64,000 nucleotides of DNA from Tetracladium setigerum (taxonomy: Eukaryota > Ascomycota > Leotiomycetes > Helotiales), in contig PZJY01000009.1 of NCBI GenBank assembly GCA_031472005.1, positions 2,418,001 through 2,482,000 on the forward strand, written 5' to 3'. The position numbers and the translations under genes are program-made. Below the pieces are notes generated by a model that saw nothing but the letters and a program-made list of their open reading frames with translations, searched no databases and was not told the origin of the DNA. Each line of letters opens with the position of its first letter. Within the stretch, counting starts at the first letter, position 1. Below, piece after piece: positions 11,137 to 22,285 of this stretch.

Positions 11137-11949
11137 GGAAAGAAAGACGCATAAAGTATTGGCAACATTCTGCATGGCATAGCGTTTGTCGAATTCGATT
11201 GATACCATGGAAGTTTTGGGTTGGGTTCTGGCGTTTGGAATGCGAAGATTGCCTTGTTGCATTTAAGAGATTTGCTTTGTTGCATTTGACAGGTTAGGAA
11301 TTTCATTTTCATGCTCCGATTTGTTTATAGGGCTTCTAGATCAAGTAGTAGATTTATATATAATAATACAGGTGTTGACGTGTGGCACCCTGTGCAGTTG
11401 AAGGTGGGGTTGGTCAATACTCGAGGCCAAATGGCAGTGACCTGAGAGAAATCGCCTGATGGAAAGCCTCGCTACTTGTGCTACATAGCCTTTCATTTTG
11501 TCTTCCTAGATGTACGCCACTTTTATCGTCTCTACACATGTTGCCGTTTTTATCACTATTCCTAGCTCTCGGCTTTCTTGTTCATTGGTTCATATAAGCC
11601 GCAGAGCTCCCTCATAGGCCTAACGACACAGCCTTCTCTGTATCCCGTCGCTTTGGGCCTAGTTAGACGGCAACACCCTTCCTCCCATCAGCCTCAGTCT
11701 CGACTCCTGCTCTTTCATCACTTCTTCTCTTGCGATCAAGAAATGGGAACATGACCTTATTTCCTGATTATCTGTTCGACGATGAAATAGGCATTTCCTT
11801 TTCGTAAGTCACTTGGGGCTATTGCAATGAGAGGACGATCGAAGTTATATGCAAACGGAACGCCTCATAAAGCTCGCAGCCTCGTCAATTGATCTACTGT
11901 ACTATTTATCCAGTCGGACATCAAGGGATTTCTTGCTCTCTACTTTGCA
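11137..11949. other. Intergenic, 3' flank of metallophosphatase and promoter of ankyrin gene
   Basis: The AT-rich stretch 11340-11370 is probably the 3' UTR end of the upstream gene. The pyrimidine-rich block 11550-11760 probably holds the promoter and leader of the ankyrin gene. No supported ORF. Confidence 0.4.
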
Positions 11950-14900
11950 ATGAGTCTCTCGAAGGCGGACAAGATTTCACGGCTGGAAGCGATAGCTTCG
12001 AACCTAGGCGCCAACCTCAACTATCCTACCTCAGCACTGACCTGGACAAAAGACCATGAAACCATCCTGACTGCAGAAGACGAACAGAATGGAGAAGCCT
12101 TCCTCTCCCTTCTTAGGAAGAAGACGGCGGAGGAAAAGGCACCTGCGAAAGGCCTAAAACGTATGTCAACAAAGAGTTCGAAAGCAACAGCACCCTACAC
12201 ACACGACGAGGTATATACCGCTCTGTCTACCACAATCGAGGAGAATGGATCAATTTCTGTGTTTGAGGTGTTGCTGAAGAAGTTCTTGTCCCTTAATGGG
12301 GATATCAACGTTGCGCGGAAGGCAAAGGGAGGCGTTCTCAGGAAGTTGGCCAAGGCAGATAATCCCCATGAACGAGGAAATCTGTTGCAAGCAGCGGCAG
12401 AAGGGAAACGAGAGGATTTCGTTCAGCTGCTCGCTCCTCTTGCTGATCAAACTGGCCGGGACGAAGCCTTGCGGATTGCATTGTTGAGAAGGGATTTGCA
12501 GGTGATAGAAACTCTGTTGAAGCATGGTACGTGGTTTTCATTATTTCTAAGCATAACCTACCAGTTCATGTCAAAACTAGCAGGATTTGAGAGTAATGCA
12601 GAAATAATGCATCTCCCTCTCATTCTCACTGCTTGATTTCAAAAATGATTACTGGACGGACAGTCCCGGGTTCTGGAAAGAGTTCCGGAACATGGCTTCC
12701 CCGAGCCTCACCTCTCAAAAATCTCTTTCCCGTACTCAATACAGAGATACAAGCTCGAAATTCATTAGAATAAGGAGTTCTTTCCCTAGGAGGAAATTAC
12801 CTCAAGTTTCTTCTATTATTCCCATTTCAGAGATCGAAGCTCAAGATGGAGAGTGTGTCAAGTTCTGCCGTTCCTATCTTATTCACGTAGTTAGGTACTG
12901 AACAAGTAATGACTGACTGACATTGTTACAGGCGCCAATTGTGCACTTTACGAACAGGATTTCGAGAATGCAGCGAATACTGGAGACATAGAGCTTCTTC
13001 AGATACTAGTCCGAGCGAAAAGGAGGGTTTCGCAGGGTTGTATTTCTCGAAGTCTATTCGCTGCTGCGCAGAATGGATCACTACCTTGTGTGTCACTGAT
13101 GGCACGCGCAGGAGCCGATTGCGATAGTGGTGCATTATTGATTGCTGTGAACTTGAACAGACCAGATCTAGCCGTAGCGATGGTATTCGGGGAGCAACCG
13201 CCCCAGGAAACAAGTCTAAATACAGCAGTCGCCTCCACCATGGCTCAAATTAACAGCTCGGTACACCTCGATTCTTACAGGCCGTTGCTTGAGGTTCTTT
13301 TATGCGCTGGACCGGTGGGTTCCGCGGTCAATGAAGCACTCATCCAGGCCACACAGATGAGCAACATCAACATGATGGAGCTCCTGTTGTTGCACGAAGC
13401 GGATGTACGCTTCAACGGCGCGGCTGCGTTGGCAAATGCAATTAAGCGAACTCGGTATGACTTGGTCGCTACACTACTTCAGCATCGCACGTTGGATCCC
13501 CCCACTGCTTCGGATCTTATGCAGTACATATCCAAGAGCAACACCGAGCAGGAACGACTTTCTATCCTCAACAAACTGCTATTTCATGGAGCTTCCGGAA
13601 GACATTGCAACAAACTCCTGATCACTGCCGTCGAGCAAAAGGACATGGATACCGCGGAGTTGCTGGTATGTTACGGGAGGACCGAAAACCAGCCTGCTTG
13701 TTCGGTTGACTACAAGTCTGCGAAGGCCCTCAATGTCGCAGTTGCGATGAACGACATCCACATGGTCGGGCTCCTTACGTTTGAGGGTGGAGCCTCTCGA
13801 AAGTCGCTTGCCAGTTGTTTCGAATCAATACCCGCTGGCCTTAAGAAAAAGGAGTACTACGTCCTCGCCCACACGCTTTTACAAGGTGGCTCTAAAGGTG
13901 GAGCGGCAGGTCCAGAAATCAGTGAAACACTTCATACCGTTGTGACCGGGCCGCAATGTGGGAAGGAGCTCGTTGATCTGTTCATGAAACATAAATGTGT
14001 CGTGGCTGGAAAGACGATCCTCGCTGCCGTTTCAATGGGAAATGCTGAAGTTCTCACGTTGTTGCTCAAAGGAGGGATTTCGGCTACCACGTGCTCCGCT
14101 GCTATCCCTCTTGCTATGAAGATTCAGGCGGCTGGAACACGGCTTCAAATTACCAAGTTGCTGAATGGAACAATTCCTGTCATGCCTTCTGATTCCACAG
14201 AGATATCGCAGGCTCTTATCGACGTTCTTGCCAACTCTCCGGAGGACACATCAATGCTCCATCACCTATGTGGCGATGGAAAAGCAGACGTCGATTTCCA
14301 GGATGGATTAGCTGTCAAATTGGCGACGCTTTTGGAAAATCCAGAAGTTCTCGACATTGTCCTCCAAAACGGAAAAGCAAAATTGGCGACAATCGAGCTG
14401 GGCTTGAAATGCGCAATTGAGCTACCTGCTACCAATTCTCATCGTAGTCGGAAAGTGAAGAAGTTGTTAATGCTGGCACAGCCACAACCTGCTATAAACC
14501 AAGCTCTAGTGGACGAAATTGAGAAGGTCAAAGAAATGGCTGTCATCAAAATTCTTCTCGCGGCAGGGGCAGACGTCAATTTTGATAAAGCGAAGCCGCT
14601 TCTCCTTGCGATACGACAGCCAACAATCATGGATCTTCTTCTTGCTAAACATCCAACCAAGGAAAGTCTTTCACTTGTTTTCATGGAATCCATCACCCTC
14701 GACGGCAAAGAAAGATTTGAATTGTGCGAGAAGTTTTTGAATGCCGGCGCGGAAGGGGAGGAAGTCAGCAAAGCTCTTTCTGCTATTGAGAAAGAAGGAC
14801 TACGATCTCTCCCATTACTGCAACTACTGCTACCAGCAGCAGATGTCAATTATGGTAAAGGTCGCGTCTTACGCCATAGTGTGCGACGCAAATTCTTTGA

Positions 14901-17851
14901 AGGACTGGATCTTTTCCTCTCAAACACCACAATCGAGCCCACTCTTGTGAATAGAACTGGTGCATATTTGGAATGTGTAAAGCTTCCGAATATTGAGGAT
15001 CAGTACAAATTTGCAAAGAGGGTACTGGAATCAGGCAAAGTCGACATGGAAGTGCTATCGGATTCATTGATCACGGCTGTAAATGCTGGGAACTCCGCTT
15101 TATCGGAGCTTCTACTTCAGTCTGGTGCCTCTCTCGAGCATAAAAATTATTTTGCTGTTGGCCTGGCTGCGCATTCTGGGAAGAAAGATATTTTGGCTCG
15201 ACTTGTCTCTGGTAAAGTTGGAGCGAAGCCTCAATTGCCAGCTCTGAGTATGGCTTTCGAGGGTGCAAACGCACTCAAAAACAAAGGGTTGGAGGAGTAC
15301 CGCGAAATTGCCGAAATTCTTCTGGAAGCAGGCATGCAAGGACAACCTGTCGATTTGGCTTTAGTCGACTCGGTAAAGAGGGGAGATCCAGGTCTGCAGC
15401 TGTCTGAGTTATTCTGCAAACATAAGGCGTCCGTTGATTGGAACAGCGGAGAAGCTTTACAAATTGCATCCCGTTCTGCTTCAATTGCGACAATCAATCT
15501 TCTGTTGGGCTACAAGCCGCAGCAGACAAGCTTGACAAATGCATGGAAAGCCGCCATGGGGATCGTCAAAGACAAGAGAGTCGAGGTGATGGCCTTGCTT
15601 CTCAATGCGGGAAAAGCTATTGACGGAACGGTAATTGATACTCTCACTACATGCACTCGCGCAAAGCACTCGGATCGACCTCTGATAAAACTACTTCTGA
15701 CGCATAGCGTATTCGATAATGGCGAGGCGCTAATTCATGCGGCAACAAAAGTTGATTTGAAGACTTTTACCATTCTTCTTGGCTCGCAGAAGGCAAAGGG
15801 TCTGGTATCAACAGTCTTCAAAGAGGCAACAGCCACGGGTATTTTGTGGCAATCAGTCGCTGGACTCACGATTATTCAAATGCTACTCGACGAAGGAGCA
15901 ATTGGGGATGCAGTGTCCGAGGCTCTCTACAGAACTGTCGAAAACTGGAACTCGGCAACGGAGAGCCCGTCAGAGCCCTATCTAGATCTATTCCTCCGCT
16001 TCCACGTCGATGTCAACTACAAAAGAGGCATAGCTCTACAGCGCGCAGCATCTTACATGAATATTGGAGTGCTACAGAAACTTCTTCCACTCGCAACTGC
16101 AGACAGCAAATCCGTAGCGTTTCCATTTCTGTTTGCAAATCCACCTGACGCCAATACGTTATTGGATGCTCTCGAGCTCTTCACAAAAGACGGCTCAGAA
16201 GCCGAGAATGCTCTCCAGGTGATATTCCAACATCCTGATGCCGAGCTCGAGCCAGTATTATTCTCGGCTCTGGATAGATTCCCTCGAGATACAAAAATCT
16301 TGGAGTTACTGCTGGATTACGGATATTCTCCTAATCAGTGGAGGCTGGCGAAAGATGATTCTAAACAGCCGTGGCCTATTCTTTGTTGGGCGCTTAGTCA
16401 AGAACAGAAGAGGATTTCGACCACTAATATTGAGATCTTGATTGACCGAGGAGGTAAGTCTAATCCAATTTCAATCCTTATCAAAAGATATATTCACAAA
16501 AACTAAAACAAATCAATCCAGCAAACCCTAAATTTACTGCCCAGTTCGGCATAACACCCCTCTTTATTGCCATCCGCAATCAACGAGCCGACGTTGTCGA
16601 AAAACTTCTCTCAAAAGGTGTTGATGTTGCCGAACCTGATGCGGAAGGAATCACCCCTCTTGCACTCTCCTGCTCAATAGGCAATATATCCATCATGGAA
16701 TCCTTGCTCTCAGCTCGAGCGGACACAGACGATGGCAGTCTACACGATGCTTCTCGCCAGATTCGCACAGAGGTGATACGAACACTGATCAAACACGACC
16801 ACATGGTCAACTACCCCAGCGCACGGCACGATGGTCGCACTCCTCTCGCAGAACTTTGTCTGAATGGCGTGTCTGCCACTCCAGTTCCCTCACCTGCGAA
16901 GATCAGAGAAGCCATAGAATGCCTGATTGCGAATGGAGCTGATGTGCGGAAAGCTGATCACGTAGGCAAATCAGTTTTCCACCATGCTCTTGATTCCGAA
17001 GATCCTATGCTGATTCTCCCCGTCTTGCTCAAAATACTGTGGCCGTACGTCAACGAGGATTGTTTCCTCTACCGAGATAAAACTTACACTTATTCTCTTA
17101 CCATGTATGTGGAAAAGGACATCGCGCGTGTTCCGGCGACGCAAAAAGAAGCTATTCTTCATTTGCTCCGAATTCAGACGGTCAAGGATAGATACTGGGC
17201 CACGTCTATCACTAGCGTCCAACCCCCGACTACCGTGATCCACCCGAAGATATTCTGGCTGAAATCGTACGACACCAAATCTGGGAGAAAGAGCAAGCTC
17301 GCAAGCAAGAGGAAATTAGAATACAATTAGCAAATGAGGAAGCCATGATGCATGGCCACCTGAGGATGCTTGCCGAAAAGACAAACGCCGAGATCGCTAG
17401 TTCGAAGAGAAGGGGCGATGCTGAGATCGAGGTGATCACGAAGCGAGAGAAGCAAGTCTTGGCGCTAGAGATGGAGAAGGAGGGCGAAAAGGATCGCGTG
17501 CTATCCCAGCGTCAGCTCCGTGAACTGGCTCATCAGCGTGAAACTTCCTCGATCATAGTAGCCACCCAACGCTCTCTGCGAGATGAAGAGGCTCGTCGCA
17601 ACGCGGATCAAATCAAGTTTACTGCAAAGAGGTTAGATGTGGAGAATGAAGGCGTCAGGCAGAGGTTATTGATTGAAGGTCAGGCCCAGGAGGAGAGCGA
17701 TCGGTGGGCGAGACAGCAGCATGAGCGAGAGATGGCACAGTGGAGGTTGAGAGGGAAGGTGGCTGATAAACAGATGGCTTTGGCGGGGACTTTGGGTGGG
17801 ATGGGTGCGAATCAGAAGCAGATTGGGTATATTTCTGGAGAATTGAAATGA
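11950..17851 (+). CDS. Large ankyrin-repeat protein with C-terminal coiled coil
   Basis: Exons 11950-12526, 12932-16453 and 16522-17851. The first intron is 405 nt, long for this window, and may hide a small exon. The N-terminus (MSLSKADKISRLEAIASNLG) leads into a very long array of helix-turn-helix ankyrin-like units, for example ALRIALLRRDLQVIETLLKHG and ITPLFIAIRNQRADVVEKLL. The last ~200 residues (from about 17230) are charged and heptad-like (EIVRHQIWEKEQARKQEE onward). No NACHT or NB-ARC P-loop is visible. The frame shifts by one base at the C5 run 17223-17227. With one more C the gene reads as 1,809 residues. A 35-nt intron 17181-17215 is an unlikely alternative. Role unknown; inferred to be a protein-binding scaffold. 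Confidence 0.75.
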
Positions 17852-19015
17852 TTATGGGGATTTATTAGGTTGGGGAATGGAAAGGAATGGCGTATTTTGT
17901 GATCCTTTGGGGGAGTCTGGTTTGGGTATACGGTTGGTACGAATGGTGAGATATTGGATGTATTGGATATTTTATATATTAATAAATACACATTAAATGA
18001 TTGATTAGTTTATTCTCAAAGGGGTATGAAATGGCTCCATGTGCGTCATAGTAATGGATCAGATTACAAAGAATTCAAATTTAAGTTCTTGATCAATCAG
18101 CCGGTCTTGATTCATAACTTCGGTATCGTACTGTACCTTTTTAAATGCAAACAGAAACATACCTACCTACCTACAGTACTACTATCTAATCCTACCTAAT
18201 CAGCCATGCGTCACTATCTCGAGTGTGCCTGGTAGCATTCTCCGCCATCAATTCGTCACCTTCTCCTCTATCCCTCGTAAATATGTCCGCATTAGTCGAA
18301 CCCAAACAAACCTCGCTTATTTCTCATCCATGACTAATCATTCAACACTCCTTCCGAGGCTCTCACTGGCTGCTCGTAACATCCTACATGTCTCTCTCCT
18401 TCCCTCGCGCATCCAATTGGCTGACTCGTAAGCTTTAAATATCTTTATCCCAAAGCAGCCATCAACCAAGCATTCCACCCGTTTCACAGTAGTCCCGTTC
18501 GGGGACTCAGGAACAGGCGGAGTCAGGCGGAATCAAAAATCGGGTTGTACGGAAATTGGGTTATTAAGCATCGTGTACTGTACGAATACTTACGAAATTT
18601 GGTGTCCGAGGTTCCGACTGTCCGAGGGTACGAATGATACGGAAGTAGCCCATCGTACTGGGGTGTGGCTGTTCCTGGGTACGTTGGCGAGGGTTCGGTT
18701 TTAGGTTTTTATGCGTTGGAGAAGAGATTTGTAAGGAGCGAGGGGAAGGGAGAGAGAGATGGATATATATCATGGGATGATTTCCGGTTTTTGGTGTTGG
18801 AGCGAGTATTCATTGCAGCTCAATAACCTCACGGCCCATACATAAAATACCTAATCACGACTTACGATCTCGACCTATTTTCAAGTCGTCTCATATCGCC
18901 TTAACGCCAGTCGATATCAACGACTGCTTTCTCATCTTGAGCACCAAAACTACCCCGCCTCGTCAAAACACCTATCTTATTTCTCTCATACCTAATCAAC
19001 AAACCAGCCACCAAA
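17852..19015. other. Intergenic
   Basis: AT-rich 3' flank at 17960-18010, then mixed sequence with a few open frames up to 70 codons that show no domain or codon pattern. No supported gene. Confidence 0.4.
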
Positions 19016-19431
19016 ATGCCGCTCATAGATTTAATACTCACCTACCGCCTCCTCACCTCCTCCCCACTACCACCTCCATATCCCACATCCCCCACATCAT
19101 CATCATCCTCAGAAGAAATAACCATCAATAAATCTAACTCAATTCGCCAAATCCCACAAATCCGCATCACACAGCCCGAGATGTCGCAAGTTTCGAGACC
19201 GTCGCAACAGAGGGGGAAACATATGAGAAGGAGATCGGGGGTAGTGTTGTGATTGGAGTTGATGGATTGGTGCCTGGTGTTTGTGATAGGAGAGAGAGGG
19301 AGAGGCAGAGGGAGAGGGAAAGAGAGAGGAAGAGTGTTGAACTTGAAAAGAGAAGGGAGTGGAGGTCTGATGGAGATTCTTCTTCTTCTACTTCGTCGGA
19401 TTCGGAGGGTGAGAGGGAGAAGGATTTGTGA
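19016..19431 (+). CDS. Possible small charged hypothetical protein, 138 aa after one-base correction
   Basis: The ATG at 19016 starts MPLIDLILTYRLLTSSPLPP. The frame then leaves the sensible track at CCC 19175-19177. With one more C it continues RDVASFETVATEGETYEKEI and ends in an Arg/Glu-rich tail (RRERERQRERERE) and a Ser/Asp-rich end at 19431. The charged tail comes from a GA-rich run, so part of the apparent coding signal is compositional. No recognised domain. The same one-missing-base pattern in better-supported genes makes this reading more credible. Confidence 0.4.
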
Positions 19432-19909
19432 GATGAGATTTGAGTTGATGTGAGGAGGATAATGGTGATTTATCTATTTTGGTTTGTCATTTTTGGGGAA
19501 TTGGAGAAGGTTGACTGGTTGAGCAAGGCGCTAGGAGTTGGGATAAATGGATTCTGAGAATTGGATGATCATTTGGATCTAATGGGCGGGAGCCCTAGGA
19601 GTTTAGGATTTGGAGCGGTTGGGATATTTTTGGGTAATAGACACGACAGTGACTATTATTTTTGCGCATTATGCAACAGAGAATGAAAATCACATTCAAG
19701 CAAGAGAAATTTTAACTATCATTATTAAGTTTATTTCTATGTTTCCCACCCAGTATTTACAAACCAAGGAAAACAGACCGTAGAAAGGTGCTCACTCAAC
19801 TCATCGTAAGCAAATGGACGATATCCCTGGTAAACGAACTCAGTTTATTTCAGACACAGAAAAAAGGAAATCACGCACAAATAACAACATCTACTCTCCC
19901 CTGATTTCC
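19432..19909. other. Intergenic between convergent genes
   Basis: 478 bp between two convergent stops; probably the two 3' UTRs. AT-rich from 19640 to 19740. Nothing else seen. Confidence 0.5.
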
Positions 19910-22285
19910 TCAGTAGTCAGTGTGTAAAGATGGATCATATGGACAAATGACATCATCTCTCTCGAAATCGACAGGATCAAATTCGGGAATCTCGCAAGAA
20001 TTCGACGCTGAGAGACCTCCTCTCGAAGCACTATAGGCAGCTTGGAGTTGAGGATCCAGGGAAAACACACCTTCATCAACATTCTGGGAGCGAGATTGAG
20101 GTTGAGAATACCCTACATCGATGGGCTCGTTCGCAGCAGAGCCTGGTCTGGGAACTGGAGCTAGATGAGGACGATTTTGTTGCATGCCAACGGCTTCAGC
20201 ATCGAATGAAATGCTAACAGCAGTAGAGGTGCCAAGATTGAAATGGAATCGAGCAGCAAAATCACCTTCAGCTTGTGGAGGTGTCGGGCTATTATAAGCT
20301 TGAAAAGAAGGATCTAGTGCCATGACACCTTCATCAACATCTTTGGGGTGAGATGGAAGGTACATTCGCCCGTTCGCAGCAGAATCTGGCATGGGAACTC
20401 GAACTTGATGAGCAAAGTTTCTTGGTACGGCAGCAGCATTAGCATCGAATAAAGTGCTAGCGGTAGAGGCAGCAAGATTGGGATTATGATTGAATCGAGA
20501 TGCTAAATCACCACCATCAGCATTCACAGCCGCGGTAGCACTGGTAGTAGGGACACCCCAACCATGAGCCAGAAACGGATCCAACAGCGCATTATTCAAA
20601 CCGACTCTCGACTGAGCAGTTGAATATGCTACCATGCCGCCCATAGCAGGAATATCAGCACTCTGGGTAGCTCCGACACGGCGTTGAATCTCAGCGAGTT
20701 CTGGACCTTCGGTAGATCTAGAGCGCATTGCAGCTTCGTGGACTTCTGCGGCTGTTGCGTCTAGAAGTTTGTTTGGTGATGGAGATCCAGTCCTCGCTTT
20801 CTTGGGTGGAGCTGAATTATCCAGAAATGCAAATATTTCTACATCGAATGGAAGAGGGGAGGCGGAACGCGCTGTTTACTGTCACCGGCTTTGTCTTGAA
20901 TAGCAACACCAGAAGCATTACCGGGTCCCTCGTTCACCTCCACATCATCTTCATCCTCGTTCATATCTTGTTCTAGGGCTTGTCGACGTGCAGCGGCAGC
21001 GGCAGCGGCAGCATCAATTTTCACAACCCATGGCATTTCCTCGTAGGAAACCACGGTACATGTAAGATAGAATCGTGGAACGGCATGATATCTCTGACCT
21101 GATTGGGAGAGATCGACCAATAGACCTTGAACAATTGGCACAAAGTCATTTTTCAACACGTTCAGAGTTTGAGTGAAGATACCGTGAGACATTGGAGTCG
21201 AGCCGAACATTTCGTGAAAAGCGTCGAGAAAATGCTGGGGAGGATATGTGTTAGGTGCTGCGACTGTCCGATAAAACCAAACGCCTCCGTCTGAAGCTTT
21301 ATAATTGTGGTTTTGAAGCATAACGGATGCGAAGAACTCACGAATCTGACAAAAAGTTAGTTGCAGTCAATAAAGAGTGGCTGATGTAACATACCATGTG
21401 AAGACCATTCCACCAAAGTATATTAGCAGAACTATGTTGTATTCGCGCAGGTACGAAGTGAAGTAGACTGTGCTCAGTACGGATCTTCAAAGTCTTCAAC
21501 TCCGTCGCCTTCAAGCGAGCCAGCTCCCAGATTTCAGCGCCGAACTCAATGATATCCAATATCTGCTTATTGACAGACTCAGCACCTGTGAGATGGAAGC
21601 GACCTGCAAGATGAATCATTGCCTCTCGGAAGATTACACAAGATTGCAGTTTGCAACCAATGCTAGCCCACATTTCGGGGTGAGTCTCAATCTGTAGCCA
21701 GAGGATCTCGTTATATCGCAACAGATAGAGTTCGATGATTAGACGAACCGCGGGGTATGCCTGAAGGTAGGATGCCGCAGTCAGAAGATTGAGTGCCTCT
21801 TTCATAGGTCCCATCACCTGTGGAAGGCCGACGACTGGGATGAAATCGGGTTCGAGATTGTAGAAGCACCGAAACAGATTATCGTAGATTTGATCGAGCT
21901 TTGGGTTGGCGACCGCACCGCTCACAGGACCAAGATTGATTCTCTCTTCCTGAGAAAGGTACTACCGATCATCATTAGTAGGAGGCTGTGAAAATCGTAG
22001 ATGTGAACGTACAACTGGGTGGAAACTCCTATAGTGAGAAGTGTTGCGAAAAACATCCGGTGCAATCTCGCTGTCAATCATCTGAAGACTCCATTGGATA
22101 ATGCTACCGTTCTCCTTGTTAACGTTCTCCAATTGGGCAGGTTGTTGCTCAGCAAAGATCTTCGCGAGGACAGGGGAAGCATTTGATAATGTTTGGTGGT
22201 GAAGCTTCCAGACCTTGCCGGTCGGAGACGTAATGATCACATTAGCATCCTTGAAGTCAGGATAATCACGCTCTGGAAAGGACAT
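19910..22285 (-). CDS. BTB/POZ domain protein, 735 aa
   Basis: Four exons: 22285-22013, 21961-21395, 21345-20880 and 20811-19910, with introns of 51, 49 and 68 nt, all GT-AG and in phase. The N-terminus carries a BTB/POZ domain (DANVIITSPTGKVWKLHHQT, residues ~13-95), a protein-protein interaction fold that often links to Cul3. The middle (exon 2) is helical and resembles regions following fungal BTB domains. Exon 3 ends with a poly-Ala tract and an acidic patch (QDMNEDEDDVEVNEG). Exon 4 opens with PPKKARTGSPSPNK, a possible nuclear signal, and contains two diverged copies of a ~75-residue unit. All splices are clean, and this gene needs no frame correction. Confidence 0.85.
20033..20512 (-). 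repeat. Internal duplication in the BTB protein tail
   Basis: Two tandem units of about 75-78 residues: GDLASRF to DVDEGVMALDPSFQAY and GDFAARF to NVDEGVFSLDPQLQAAY. Each has a SAAN (DSAANG, GSAANE) in the middle. The copies are clearly diverged in DNA. Confidence 0.75.

Noticed and set aside
17181..17215. 35-nt intron to explain the frame change in the ankyrin gene
   Set aside because: Shorter than any intron seen here and with a weak donor; a missing base in C5 17223-17227 explains it better.
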